NCBI RefSeq assembly: GCF_020329485.1
Contig: NZ_JAGKJI010000016.1
Location: 84,572-148,571, forward strand
DNA: 64,000 bases
DNA from: Bradyrhizobium cenepequi
GTDB taxonomy: Bacteria; Pseudomonadota; Alphaproteobacteria; Rhizobiales; Xanthobacteraceae
Direction: 5' to 3'
A program made the translations under genes and the position numbers. The notes under the pieces were generated by a model. The model had not been told where the DNA came from. It saw only the letters and a program-made list of their open reading frames with translations, and made no database searches. This document shows positions 44,201 to 51,833 of this stretch, one piece after another. Position 1 is the first letter of the stretch; each line of letters begins with the position of its first letter.

Positions 44201-45429
44201 ACGCTGCCCGCGGCACTGCCGTTAATCTGCGGCTGCGGCTGCTGCTGCGGCGACGGCGGAACGCCTGAGTCCTGCAGGAAGCTTGTGCTTCCTTCGGTAC
44301 CCAAGTTACCTATCTTAACGATAAAGGTCTTGCTGCCGGTGCCGTTCGTATCAATGCTGCCACTGCCGAACGCCGAAATGAATTCCGTACCGGGCGAGTC
44401 GGCGCCCGTGGAGCTCCCGTACGACGCATACCTCGTCCGCGGGTTGGCGTCGTTCTCGGTGTGCTGCGGCAGGTTCGGGTCAATCGCCTTCCGGATGTCG
44501 TAGGTATTGAGCACTGCCTGGAAGGTCGCAAATTCCTGCGCGATCTCCGCCAACGTCTTGGCGCTTTCCCGCGCGATCAGCTCGAAAGCCGCAGCCGGCG
44601 TCAGCGTCAGGATGCTGCCGTTGCTGGTCACCGTGCCGATCAGAACGCCGCGCGTGTTGAAGACCTGGACAGCATGGACCTGGTTGTCCTGCTGGTCGAT
44701 CACCGAGATCTTCACCGTGCCGTCGACCGAGGAGATGTCGAGGATGACCGCAGTCCCGCGGATGCCCATGGTCGCAATCGGGGTGGCGACCTTCATGTCG
44801 CCGGTCCTGGCGACCTGGCCCGCGACGAAGCTGGCGGCGCCCTGTACCAACGTGATCAGCGAGGAGTTTGAACTGCTGCTGGCATCATAGGTGAGCTCGT
44901 TCAGCATCAACCGCGCATTGGCGTTGAGGTTGAACGTGGTGCCGTCGTTCAGGACGAGGCCGAGCGTGGAGCCACTGCCGGTCTGCACCACGTCGTTCTG
45001 ATAGACTGCTTCGCTATTATGCAGTTCGACGGTGACGCCGCCGCGCACCACGCTGGCACTGCCGGTCATCTTGGCGATATGGCCGACCAGATTCGCCGCC
45101 GGCGGCGCGCCCGCCTGTGCGTAAACCGTGTGGCCGGTCAGCGCGTCGACGACCTTCGGATCCAGCGACGCGCCTTCGGGAGAAAGCAGCATCGGGTGCT
45201 TGTCGCCGTGGAAGTAGTTGGGCACCACCACGCGATGCAGCTCGTCGGAGATGACGAGATCGTCGCCGGATTTGTTGAAGTTGCCCGAGAACAGAAGATG
45301 CGCGTCAGGAACAATAAAGCTGTCCGCGTGGTCAGCGCGGAATGAAAACGAATCGAGATCGACATGCGCATTGGAAAGAGAATCCAGCCCACTCGATCCA
45401 AATTTGCCGGCGTAGTTCAATCCCGCCAC
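41287..45429 (-). CDS. Large FecR / VCBS / NIDO / cadherin-like / RTX surface protein, 1380 aa
   Basis: Probably a secreted or surface-anchored protein. Domains in order: a FecR-like beta domain (about 115-235, GHIAKMTGSASVVRG... then ATPIATMGIRGTAV); a Gln/Pro linker (393-402); a VCBS-type repeat (about 405-500, ending VTVTGSND); a nidogen (NIDO) domain (about 560-750, with YINNNGNITFGSP and AVFWADVDTRGGG); a second VCBS-like unit (760-860); two cadherin-like units (860-1060); and a C-terminal RTX/serralysin-like region (1265-1380, NVLFGGAGNDAFVFKQTPDG). There is no N-terminal signal peptide, which fits type I secretion by a C-terminal signal. Start is GTG 45429 with no clear ribosome site; an in-frame stop lies four codons upstream. 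Function unproved; an adhesin or sensor is likely. Confidence 0.85.
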   Translation of the reverse strand: MAGLNYAGKFGSSGLDSLSNAHVDLDSFSFRADHADSFIVPDAHLLFSGNFNKSGDDLVISDELHRVVVPNYFHGDKHPMLLSPEGASLDPKVVDALTGHTVYAQAGAPPAANLVGHIAKMTGSASVVRGGVTVELHNSEAVYQNDVVQTGSGSTLGLVLNDGTTFNLNANARLMLNELTYDASSSSNSSLITLVQGAASFVAGQVARTGDMKVATPIATMGIRGTAVILDISSVDGTVKISVIDQQDNQVHAVQVFNTRGVLIGTVTSNGSILTLTPAAAFELIARESAKTLAEIAQEFATFQAVLNTYDIRKAIDPNLPQHTENDANPRTRYASYGSSTGADSPGTEFISAFGSGSIDTNGTGSKTFIVKIGNLGTEGSTSFLQDSGVPPSPQQQPQPQINGSAAGSVIEDQATIVAGTLAVQNVNSAQIFQPVPSSALAGSYGNFTFDANTGAWTYTLVHEVANQLAEGQVVHDTLTVTSADGTQQVIDVTVTGSNDMPMVASGTVADRTIEVLASTSGNDRVSPELAAQLDAPGLIGNLPGGSGYGALALAAGDDNSSVAINVTPVFGAQGINFFGHYYTSLYINNNGNITFGSPTDTYTPSVIDGGLFNPIIAVFWADVDTRGGGAVYYDLDEVNGVMTITWDHVGYYSYGADRLNSFQLVLIDQGNGNFDIQYRYGDIQWTTGEASGGSGGLGGIPARVGYSAGDGMHYYELLQSGNQSALLELGETDGNTGIDGVDQFEVRNGDVVPSSLTTTGTINFSDPDLTDTHNVLSVTYVGSDQPLGTLTLVKQADTTGTGTGGQFVWTYTADPADVRAALGGLPNHSKVETFNVVISDGHGGTFTQTVSVTLNEPDNHAPVVSGAVTGSATEDGASSILDTLANASDVDQNALTVVDVPTQLPPGVSYDANSHAFTLDPSASAYQYLADGQHTTVTVHYGVSDGTLVTPASASWTITGANDAPVAVPVVLANGTKDASYIICASDLIAGVSDIDSQLLSITGLSIASGGGCLVDNQNGTWTYTPVPGHAGPVSFTYTASDGALSANSTATLTLDCDSAPITPVAATVHSPDGYDFTTFYDDLVASQFANVDETGSRAFVVNFEKGITFEMVGSGYSYDPETGSISNVINEIDIFGTTDPTQATAANLLVSTLGWNINVQAIVNPDQDPPSDPVVPSTGLGAFDFGAVSFNYVGSTGRDVFLPSNHPDVFNGLGGPLGPTDPGCDTVNYSSASGPISVDLLTGATAGAAAAGDLFFSIENLRGTAFSDTLAGDGHNNVLFGGAGNDAFVFKQTPDGIGHDTIGDFAPGQDKIALDYVAFDPNSQESFNAWFQDHVSVAQNSNDVLIDLDGNNHNTILLKNLELANLHANDFIFPPGSV

Positions 45430-46091
45430 CAGAAATAGTTAATAAAAATGTAAATTTCCCTGCACAAAACTACATAGCATTACGAGAAACCGCACGAAAG
45501 CACGCACACCGAGTGCGAGGCCCATCAGCAGCGTCGCCGTGAAGGCTTCGTCCGGCCTGGCTCGAAGCAGCCTCGGTGCGAGGCGCGTTGTTGCCGGAAG
45601 AGCGCAATGGAGCCTCCATTTAATTTGCATTAAATTGAAGTAAATTCAATTACTTCTTGAGATAAAAAATGTTTTCTGGCTGCCGGCCACCCGCCCGACC
45701 GGACTAACCTACGACGACGCCCGCGCGCCCAATGTGATGTAGATTACCGATCAACCGAAATGCCGTCCCCGTTAGCCGTATGCGCAGAAAGTTCGACCGC
45801 CTGACCGGTGCGACGATTTCGGATGCCGTTGCGCCAGCCCCGCTCGCGGACGCACCTGTTAAGCACGCATCAAGTATAAGACATCGTTAACCCCGGGAAG
45901 GTTCGATGGTCGGGGCAAGATCGATAAAATTTTCGACGATCTGGCGAGACCGGCTTCAGCGTCTTCCGGATTTCTCCTGCCCGTTCGCCCCTCCTTAAGC
46001 AGATCGCAAGCGCTCTTCCGCGATCCTCGCCCACGAAACGATCCGGTCACGCGCTGGCGAACGCCGCCGATGCCCGGACAGGGGGTGTCAG
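45430..46091. other. Intergenic region, no convincing gene
   Basis: Separates the divergent FecR/RTX and protease genes. The first 250 bases are unusually AT-rich for this genome and include an inverted repeat AATTGAA-N5-TTCAATT at 45633-45651, so the promoters of the minus-strand operon are probably here. Two 63-codon open frames exist but have no ribosome site or recognisable content. From about 45700 to 46090 I see nothing recognisable. Confidence 0.6.
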
Positions 46092-46826
46092 ATGGGAATG
46101 TTCGGTTATTCGGGCGCGCTGCGTGCGCTCATGCTGGCCTTTGGCCTGCTTTGCCTCGCTCCCGCCGCACAGGTCAGCGCGGGGACGCTGCTGTCGCCGG
46201 CGGGCGCGGTCCTGATCAAGAAATCAATCGAACCCTTCGGGCGCGCGACAGCCATCCTCTCGGAGGGCGGATTGCACGACAAATGGCTCGGCCTGCAGCG
46301 CCGGCTAGCCGATGATCTGGTGCAGCTTGCCCTGTGCGAGGGCGATCGCGAGGGCTGCATCTCGCCAGCGGCACTGAAATTCCTTGCCGTCGTCGACGAC
46401 GCGAAGACCCGCGCTGGCCGCCCCCGGCTCGGGGAAGTCAATCGCGCCGTCAATCTCGCGATCAGGCCTGCGGACGATCTCGTGCAGTATGGCGCGATCG
46501 ACGTCTGGGCTTCGCCGCTGATGACCTTTGCGCGCGGCGCCGGCGATTGCGAGGACTACGCCATCGCCAAATTCGTTGCGCTGCGTCTGGCCGGCATGGC
46601 GCCGGAAGATCTGCGGATCGTGATCATGCATGATGCGCTCCGCGGCGAGGATCATGCGGTGGCCGCGGTCCGGCTCGACGGCCAGTGGCTGACGCTGGAC
46701 AACCGCCGCATGATGATGGTGACCGATTCCGACGTCAGGAACTACCGCCCGGCATTCGTGATCGATGAGGCCGGCGTGCGGCGTTACACGGATCAGCCGC
46801 TGGTTGCAGAGGCGGCGTTGCACTAA
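46092..46826 (+). CDS. Transglutaminase-like cysteine protease (BTLCP, LapG-like), 244 aa
   Basis: Periplasmic cysteine protease of the bacterial transglutaminase-like family. A signal peptide (ALRALMLAFGLLCLAPAAQVSAG, about 9-31) is followed by the catalytic domain: Cys153 in GAGDCEDYAIAK, His188 in GEDHAVAAVRL and Asp203 in LTLDNRRMMM. Spacing matches the Cys-His-Asp triad of LapG, which releases the surface adhesin LapA by cleaving at a di-alanine site. It is divergent from the large RTX-type protein, so that protein is its natural candidate substrate. ATG 46092 with GGGGG. No LapD-type gene adjoins. Confidence 0.87.
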   Translation: MGMFGYSGALRALMLAFGLLCLAPAAQVSAGTLLSPAGAVLIKKSIEPFGRATAILSEGGLHDKWLGLQRRLADDLVQLALCEGDREGCISPAALKFLAVVDDAKTRAGRPRLGEVNRAVNLAIRPADDLVQYGAIDVWASPLMTFARGAGDCEDYAIAKFVALRLAGMAPEDLRIVIMHDALRGEDHAVAAVRLDGQWLTLDNRRMMMVTDSDVRNYRPAFVIDEAGVRRYTDQPLVAEAALH

Positions 46827-46833
46827 TCACGGC

Positions 46834-46914
46834 CATTGCGAGGAGCGAAAGCGACGAAGCAATCCATCTCTCCGTCCGTGGCGGCATGGATTGCTTCGCT
46901 TCGCTCGCAATGAC
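46834..46914. repeat. Inverted repeat, CATTGCGAG...CTCGCAATGAC family
   Basis: CATTGCGAGGAGCGAAAGCGACGAAGCAATCCAT pairs with ATGGATTGCTTCGC...GCTCGCAATG (arms listed in parts). It lies between the convergent protease and binding-protein genes. Single copy of this type in the window. Confidence 0.75.
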
Positions 46915-46933
46915 GAGTAATATAACCGCTCCC

Positions 46934-48133
46934 TCAGAACGACAGGCTGTCCTTCGTCAGCACCCAGCGGCCGTTCTTGATCTGCTGCACCTGGGTGATG
47001 GTGTTAGCAAGGTGGTCGGTCTTGGAGAACTTGGTCGGCGGCGAATTGAAGATGTCGAGGAACTTTTCGCCCGACTCGAGCGAATCCAGCATCTTCTGGC
47101 CGGTCAAATCCTTGCCAGCCTTCTGCGCATAGAAGGCAAACGTCATCACCGCGTTATAGCCGATGATCGCCTGCGTGTTGGCGTCGGTGCCGAACATCTT
47201 CTTGTAGTTGGCAAGCCAATCCTTCACCTTGCCCTTGGCGGTGTCCTCATAGGGGATCTCGAAGCCGGACGCCGCATAGAGGCCCTCCACCGCTTCTTTG
47301 CCGAGCGCCGGCACTTCAAGCACGTTGGTCGGCGTCGCGCCGAGGAAGGTCACATCCCAGCCGAGCTTCTTGGCCTCGTTCATCGCGCCGATGGTCTCGC
47401 GGATCACGGTGCCGAGCACGACAAGGTCGCAGCCATCGGCCTTCATCTTGGCGACCTGCGCGCTGAAGTCGGAGGCCCCGCGCTTGTAGCTCGTGATCGA
47501 GGCCGGCTGCAGCTTCATCGCTGCGACCTGCTGGGTGAAGCCGTCGAGCACGTTTTTGCCGTACTCGTCATCCTGATGCATGATGCAGGGCTTCTTGGGG
47601 TTCTTCTGCTCCACCATGTATTTGAGCGCGGCGCGCGTGCTCTCGACATAGGGCAGCAGGTTGTTGAACTTCAACCGCTCCTGCGGCTTGCTCGGATCGA
47701 ACTTGAAGGTGAATTCCGCCGCCGTCAGCGGAAAGAGCTGGAGCACGCCGGCGTCGAACAGCACGTCCTGCGCAGCCAATACGGTCGGCGAGCCCATCGG
47801 GCCGATCATCGCGAAGATCTTGTCGCGCTCGACCATCTTCTGCGAGGCCAGCACGGCCTTCTTCGGGTCGTAGCCGCTGTCCTCCAGGATCATCTTGATC
47901 TTGCGGCCGTTGATGCCGCCGCTCGCATTGATCTCCTCCACCGCCATCTTCATGCCGTTGGAGACCGGCACGCCCCAGACCTTGATCGGACCCGACAGAT
48001 CCTGATGGGTGCCGATGACGATCTCGTTTGCCGAGATGCCTTCATTGGTGAGCTTGGTTTGCGCTGACGCCGGCAGGTGGGTCAGCGCCAGCGCGCCCAC
48101 CGCAAGGCCCAATGCCTTGAACGCTTTCGACAT
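46934..48133 (-). CDS. ABC transporter substrate-binding protein (LivJ/Leu-Ile-Val type), 399 aa
   Basis: Periplasmic binding protein of the type 1 peripheral-binding fold (Peripla_BP_6). Signal peptide FKALGLAVGALALTHLPASA; mature start near residue 25. Typical strings are IVIGTHQDLSGPIKVWG and INASGGINGRKIKMILEDSGYDP. It is the last gene of the liv-type set on this strand, 223 bases and a repeat after the CoA ligase gene. I take ATG 48133, which has GGAGGA upstream. With a CoA ligase in the operon, the ligand is more likely a carboxylic acid than an amino acid. Confidence 0.9.
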   Translation of the reverse strand: MSKAFKALGLAVGALALTHLPASAQTKLTNEGISANEIVIGTHQDLSGPIKVWGVPVSNGMKMAVEEINASGGINGRKIKMILEDSGYDPKKAVLASQKMVERDKIFAMIGPMGSPTVLAAQDVLFDAGVLQLFPLTAAEFTFKFDPSKPQERLKFNNLLPYVESTRAALKYMVEQKNPKKPCIMHQDDEYGKNVLDGFTQQVAAMKLQPASITSYKRGASDFSAQVAKMKADGCDLVVLGTVIRETIGAMNEAKKLGWDVTFLGATPTNVLEVPALGKEAVEGLYAASGFEIPYEDTAKGKVKDWLANYKKMFGTDANTQAIIGYNAVMTFAFYAQKAGKDLTGQKMLDSLESGEKFLDIFNSPPTKFSKTDHLANTITQVQQIKNGRWVLTKDSLSF

Positions 48134-48204
48134 AATGATCCTCCTCTCCATGGCCCATATCGAACGAAGGACCGGGGCCTGTTTTGGCTCCTTCGCCTTT
48201 TTCC

Positions 48205-48341
48205 TGACCTCGCCCCGCCTGCGGCGAAAGGTCGAAATTCAAGCGCAGCTTGAATTTCGGGTGAGGGGGAGTCTCCGCCTGTCACCGCATTCGCAGAGAG
48301 CCCCTCACCTCACCCCTCTCCCCGTAAGAACGGGCAGAGGG
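48205..48341. repeat. Palindromic repeat, CTCACCCCTCTCCCC family
   Basis: Contains TTGAATTTC / GAAATTCAAG arms and CCTCACCCCTCTCCCCGTAAGAACGGG. Lies between the binding-protein start and the ligase stop. More diverged than other copies. Confidence 0.6.
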
Positions 48342-48356
48342 AGTAATAAGCCGTCG

Positions 48357-50195
48357 CTATGCGACCGCGCGCTCGCTGTACATCGCCTCGATCTCGGCGG
48401 CGTAGCGCTTGTTCACGAAACTGCGCTTCAACTTCATGGTCGGCGTCAATTCCTCGTCCTCGGGCGTGAGCTGGCGCTCGATCAGATAAAATTTCTTGAT
48501 GGTCTCGACGCGGGCGAAATTGGCATTCACGGCCTCGATCTCGCGGTGGATCAGATCCTGGATCTCCGACGCTCGGCACAGGCTCGCGTAATTGGTGAAG
48601 GGGATGTCGTGGTCCTGGGCGTATTTCTCGACATTCTCCTGGTCGATCATCACGAGGCAGGTGAGGTAAGGCCGCTTGTCGCCAATCACCACCGCGTCCG
48701 AAACATAGGGCGAGAATTTAAGCTGGTTCTCGATTTCCGATGGCGTGATGTTCTTGCCGCCGGAGGTGATGATGATGTCTTTCATCCGATCGGTGATCTT
48801 CACGTAGCCCTCGTTGTCGATCGCGCCGACATCGCCGGTATGCAGCCAGCCCCTGGCGTCGATGGTCTCGGCCGTCTTCTCGGGCTGGTTCAGATAGCCC
48901 ATGAACAGGAAGTCGCCGCGGATCAGGATCTCGCCCCTCGGGCAGATCATCACCTCGCCCCAGGGCGCGGCCTTGCCGACCGAGCCGAGCTTGATGCGTT
49001 CGGTCGGCATGATGGTGGCGACGCCGCAATTTTCGGTCTGGCCATAGACCTCGCGCATGTCGATGCCGAGGGCGAGATACCAGCGGATCAGGTCGGGCGC
49101 GATCGGCGCCGCGCCGGTGAACGCGATCCGGCAGCGGTCGAGCCCGAGCATGCGGCGGATGTTGCGGAACACCAGCCAATAGGCGAGTTGGTTGGCAAAG
49201 CGCAGCGGCAGCGGCGGTTGCTCGCCTTCCAGCCGGCAGTCGGTCATGCGATAGCCGATCGCCATCGCGCGCCGGTAGACCCAGTTCTGGAGCGGGGTCG
49301 CGTCCTTCAGTGCGATCATGATGCCGGAGTAGAATTTTTCCCATACCCTGGGCACGGCGAGGAAAGCGGTCGGCTGCACTTCGCGCAGATTGTCCGGCAC
49401 GGTCTCCGGACTTTCGGCGAAATTCATCACCGATCCCAGCGCGACCGAGATGTAATAGCCGCCGACGCGCTCGGCGACATGGCAGAGCGGCAGGAACACC
49501 AGCCGCTCCTCCTGGTCGGTCGACGGGAACAGGTCGTTGGCGTGGCGCATCTGGTGCGTCACGCTGCGGTTGGCATGCATCGCGCCCTTCGGCGGGCCTG
49601 TGGTGCCCGAGGTATAGACGAGGATCGCAAGATCGCCGCTGGTCCTGCTTCCGATCATCTCGTCCCACAGCGCCTCTCTGCCCTGCGCATGATTGCGGCC
49701 CAGCGCAGTGAATTCGGCAAGCGACATCACCATGGGATCGGAGAAGCCGCTCAGGCCCTCCATGTCGAAGACAATGATCCGCTCCAGTGTCTGGCAGCGC
49801 GAGCGGCAGGCGAGCAGTTTGTCGAGTTGCTCCTCGTCTTCCGCGAAGACCACGCGGGTGCGGGAGTCGTTGATTAGGTATTCGACCTGGACCGCGGAGT
49901 CCGTCGGATAGATGCCGGACGAGACGCCGCCGGCGCAGAGAATGCCCATATCGGCGTAGACCCAATCCGGCACCGCGTTGGCGATGATGGAAGCGACATC
50001 GCCCGGGCGGAAGCCGATGGCATGCAAGCCATAGGCGATGTCCCTGGAGATCTGCAGCCACTCGCGCCAGCTCGTCGGCTGCCAGATGCCGAACTTCTTC
50101 TCGCGGATCGCGGGCCTGTCGCCACGCGTCTCCACCGCCAGCAGAAAACTCCTCGCGATCGTGTCGGCCACCGTCAGCACCGCCGCTCCGGCCAT
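48357..50195 (-). CDS. Long-chain-type acyl-CoA ligase (FadD15-like), 612 aa
   Basis: AMP-forming CoA ligase of the long-chain group with the P-loop YTSGTTGPPKG (194-204), the GYYISVALGS and YGQTENCG segments, and the IDNEGYVKITDRMKDIIITSGGKNI hinge. Length fits the FadD15 branch. It follows livF 86 bases downstream on the same strand. In the liv operon it would trap the imported acid as its CoA ester. Both fatty and aromatic acids are possible. Confidence 0.88.
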   Translation of the reverse strand: MAGAAVLTVADTIARSFLLAVETRGDRPAIREKKFGIWQPTSWREWLQISRDIAYGLHAIGFRPGDVASIIANAVPDWVYADMGILCAGGVSSGIYPTDSAVQVEYLINDSRTRVVFAEDEEQLDKLLACRSRCQTLERIIVFDMEGLSGFSDPMVMSLAEFTALGRNHAQGREALWDEMIGSRTSGDLAILVYTSGTTGPPKGAMHANRSVTHQMRHANDLFPSTDQEERLVFLPLCHVAERVGGYYISVALGSVMNFAESPETVPDNLREVQPTAFLAVPRVWEKFYSGIMIALKDATPLQNWVYRRAMAIGYRMTDCRLEGEQPPLPLRFANQLAYWLVFRNIRRMLGLDRCRIAFTGAAPIAPDLIRWYLALGIDMREVYGQTENCGVATIMPTERIKLGSVGKAAPWGEVMICPRGEILIRGDFLFMGYLNQPEKTAETIDARGWLHTGDVGAIDNEGYVKITDRMKDIIITSGGKNITPSEIENQLKFSPYVSDAVVIGDKRPYLTCLVMIDQENVEKYAQDHDIPFTNYASLCRASEIQDLIHREIEAVNANFARVETIKKFYLIERQLTPEDEELTPTMKLKRSFVNKRYAAEIEAMYSERAVA

Positions 50196-50281
50196 GCCCG
50201 TTCCCTCCTCTCCCGTCGCGACCGCCGGCTTTTTGTGCCGATCTTGCCGCGACAGGCCTTCAATCTACCGCCAAGTCCCTC

Positions 50282-51070
50282 TCAACGCCATGTTTTCTTC
50301 TTTTTCCAGCGTCGCTCCCCCCGCGCACCCGCCTCCTTGGCGCCGAGATAGAACTCCTGGATATCCTGTGAATGCATCAGCCGCTCGCAGGTGTCGTTCA
50401 TCACGATGCGGCCGATCTCCAGCACGTAGCCATAATGCGCCGTCTCCAGCGCGACCTTGGCGTTCTGTTCGACCAGGAGGATCGACATGCCCTGCTCTTC
50501 ATTGACCCGGCGGATGATGGTGAAGATCTCCTTCACCAGGATCGGCGACAGCCCGAGCGATGGCTCGTCCAGCAGGAGCAGCGTCGGCCGGTTCATCAAT
50601 GCCCGCCCGATCGCGAGCATCTGCTGCTCGCCGCCGGAAAGCTGACCGGCCGGCTGGTCGATCCTCTCCTTCAGCCGCGGAAAATAGCCGTAGACGCGGT
50701 CAAGATCCTCGGCGACGCCGTCGCGGTCGCGGCGGGGATAGGCGCCCATCATCAGGTTTTCGCGCACCGATAGGAACGGAAACACCTCCCGCCCTTCCGG
50801 CACATGGCTCAAACCAAGCCGCACGATCTTGTCCGCCTCCATGCGCTGGATCGGCTTGCCCAAAAATTCGATCGAGCCCTTCTGCGGATCGAGGATGCCG
50901 GAAATCGTCTTCAGCACGGTGGTCTTGCCGGCGCCGTTGGCTCCCAGCAGCGTGACGATCCTGCCGCGCGGCACTTCCAGGCTGATGCCGCGGATGGCCA
51001 TGATCGGCCCGTAATAGCTCTCGATATTGCTTAGCTTCAGGATGGTCTCGGGCGTGCCGGTGGCAATCAT
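50282..51070 (-). CDS. livF: ABC transporter ATP-binding protein, LivF type, 262 aa
   Basis: ATPase of a branched-chain-amino-acid-type importer. Walker A is LLGANGAGKTTVLKTI, the signature LSGGEQQMLAIGRALM and Walker B TLLLLDEPSLGLSP. The C-terminal tail (EAGARGERRWKKKKTWR) is unusually basic and about 25 residues longer than typical LivF. Four bases downstream of livG. The symbol marks the subfamily, not a proven substrate. Confidence 0.9.
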   Translation of the reverse strand: MIATGTPETILKLSNIESYYGPIMAIRGISLEVPRGRIVTLLGANGAGKTTVLKTISGILDPQKGSIEFLGKPIQRMEADKIVRLGLSHVPEGREVFPFLSVRENLMMGAYPRRDRDGVAEDLDRVYGYFPRLKERIDQPAGQLSGGEQQMLAIGRALMNRPTLLLLDEPSLGLSPILVKEIFTIIRRVNEEQGMSILLVEQNAKVALETAHYGYVLEIGRIVMNDTCERLMHSQDIQEFYLGAKEAGARGERRWKKKKTWR

Positions 51071-51074
51071 GGCC

Positions 51075-51833
51075 TCACGCTCCGAGATAGGCTGCGACGA
51101 CGTCGGGATGCTGCTGCACTTCCGCAGGCGAGCCCATCGCCAGCACCCTGCCGTAGTTCAGCGCGATGACGCGGTCGGAGACGCGGTTCACCAGCGTCAT
51201 GTCGTGCTCGACCATCAGGACGGTGATGCCGAGGTCGGATCTCATGTCACGGATCCAGAACGACATGTCGTCGGTTTCTTCCACATTCAGCCCCGACGAC
51301 GGCTCATCCAGCAAGATCAGTTTCGGCTCCGAGCACAGTGCCCGAGCCAGTTCGATCACCTTGCGCACGCCATAGGGAAGGCCCGAGATGAGCTTGTCGC
51401 GGTAAGGTTCGAGATCGAGAAACTCGATCACTTGCTCGACGCGGCGGCGATGCACCTTTTCGGTCGCGCGCACGCTCGGCAGGAACAACAATTCCTGCCA
51501 GAGCTGCGTGGTGGAGTGGCGATGACGGCCGACCAGCAGATTGGAAAGCACCGTCGCATTCTCGAACAGCTCGATGTTCTGAAAGGTGCGGGCAATGCCG
51601 AGCTTGGCGATGTCATAGGCCGGCTGCTCGGTGATGTCCTGCTCCTCGAAGAAGATCCTTCCCGATGTCGGCGGATAGATGCGCGAGATCAGGTTGAAGA
51701 TCGAGCTCTTTCCGGCGCCGTTCGGCCCGATGATCGAGAGGATCTCGCCTTTCTCGACCGCGAAGCTCACGGCATCGACCGCCTTGAGGCCACCGAAGTG
51801 AAGCGAGAGATTCTCGGCGCGGAAATAGCTCAT
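51075..51833 (-). CDS. livG: ABC transporter ATP-binding protein, LivG type, 252 aa
   Basis: Second ATPase of the importer. Walker A is IIGPNGAGKSSIFNLI; the Walker B segment is KLILLDEPSSGLN, and the signature region GVRKVIELARAL is a deviant form (no LSGGQ) as in several LivG proteins linked to acid transport. Typical LivG C-terminal ending GSPAEVQQHPDVVAAYLG. The start overlaps the livM stop by four bases. Confidence 0.9.
   Translation of the reverse strand: MSYFRAENLSLHFGGLKAVDAVSFAVEKGEILSIIGPNGAGKSSIFNLISRIYPPTSGRIFFEEQDITEQPAYDIAKLGIARTFQNIELFENATVLSNLLVGRHRHSTTQLWQELLFLPSVRATEKVHRRRVEQVIEFLDLEPYRDKLISGLPYGVRKVIELARALCSEPKLILLDEPSSGLNVEETDDMSFWIRDMRSDLGITVLMVEHDMTLVNRVSDRVIALNYGRVLAMGSPAEVQQHPDVVAAYLGA

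Noticed and set aside
45439..45630. 63-codon open frame with a hydrophobic stretch
   Set aside because: No ribosome site, lies in an AT-rich probable promoter region, and no recognisable family.
41287..46826. A standard LapA/LapG/LapD biofilm adhesin system
   Set aside because: The protease fits LapG, but the large protein has a FecR domain instead of a LapA-type retention module, and no LapD-type c-di-GMP receptor is seen. A related but different system is more likely.
48009..49877. 622-codon open frame on the plus strand
   Set aside because: Antisense to the FadD-like ligase and binding-protein genes, without domain or ribosome site.
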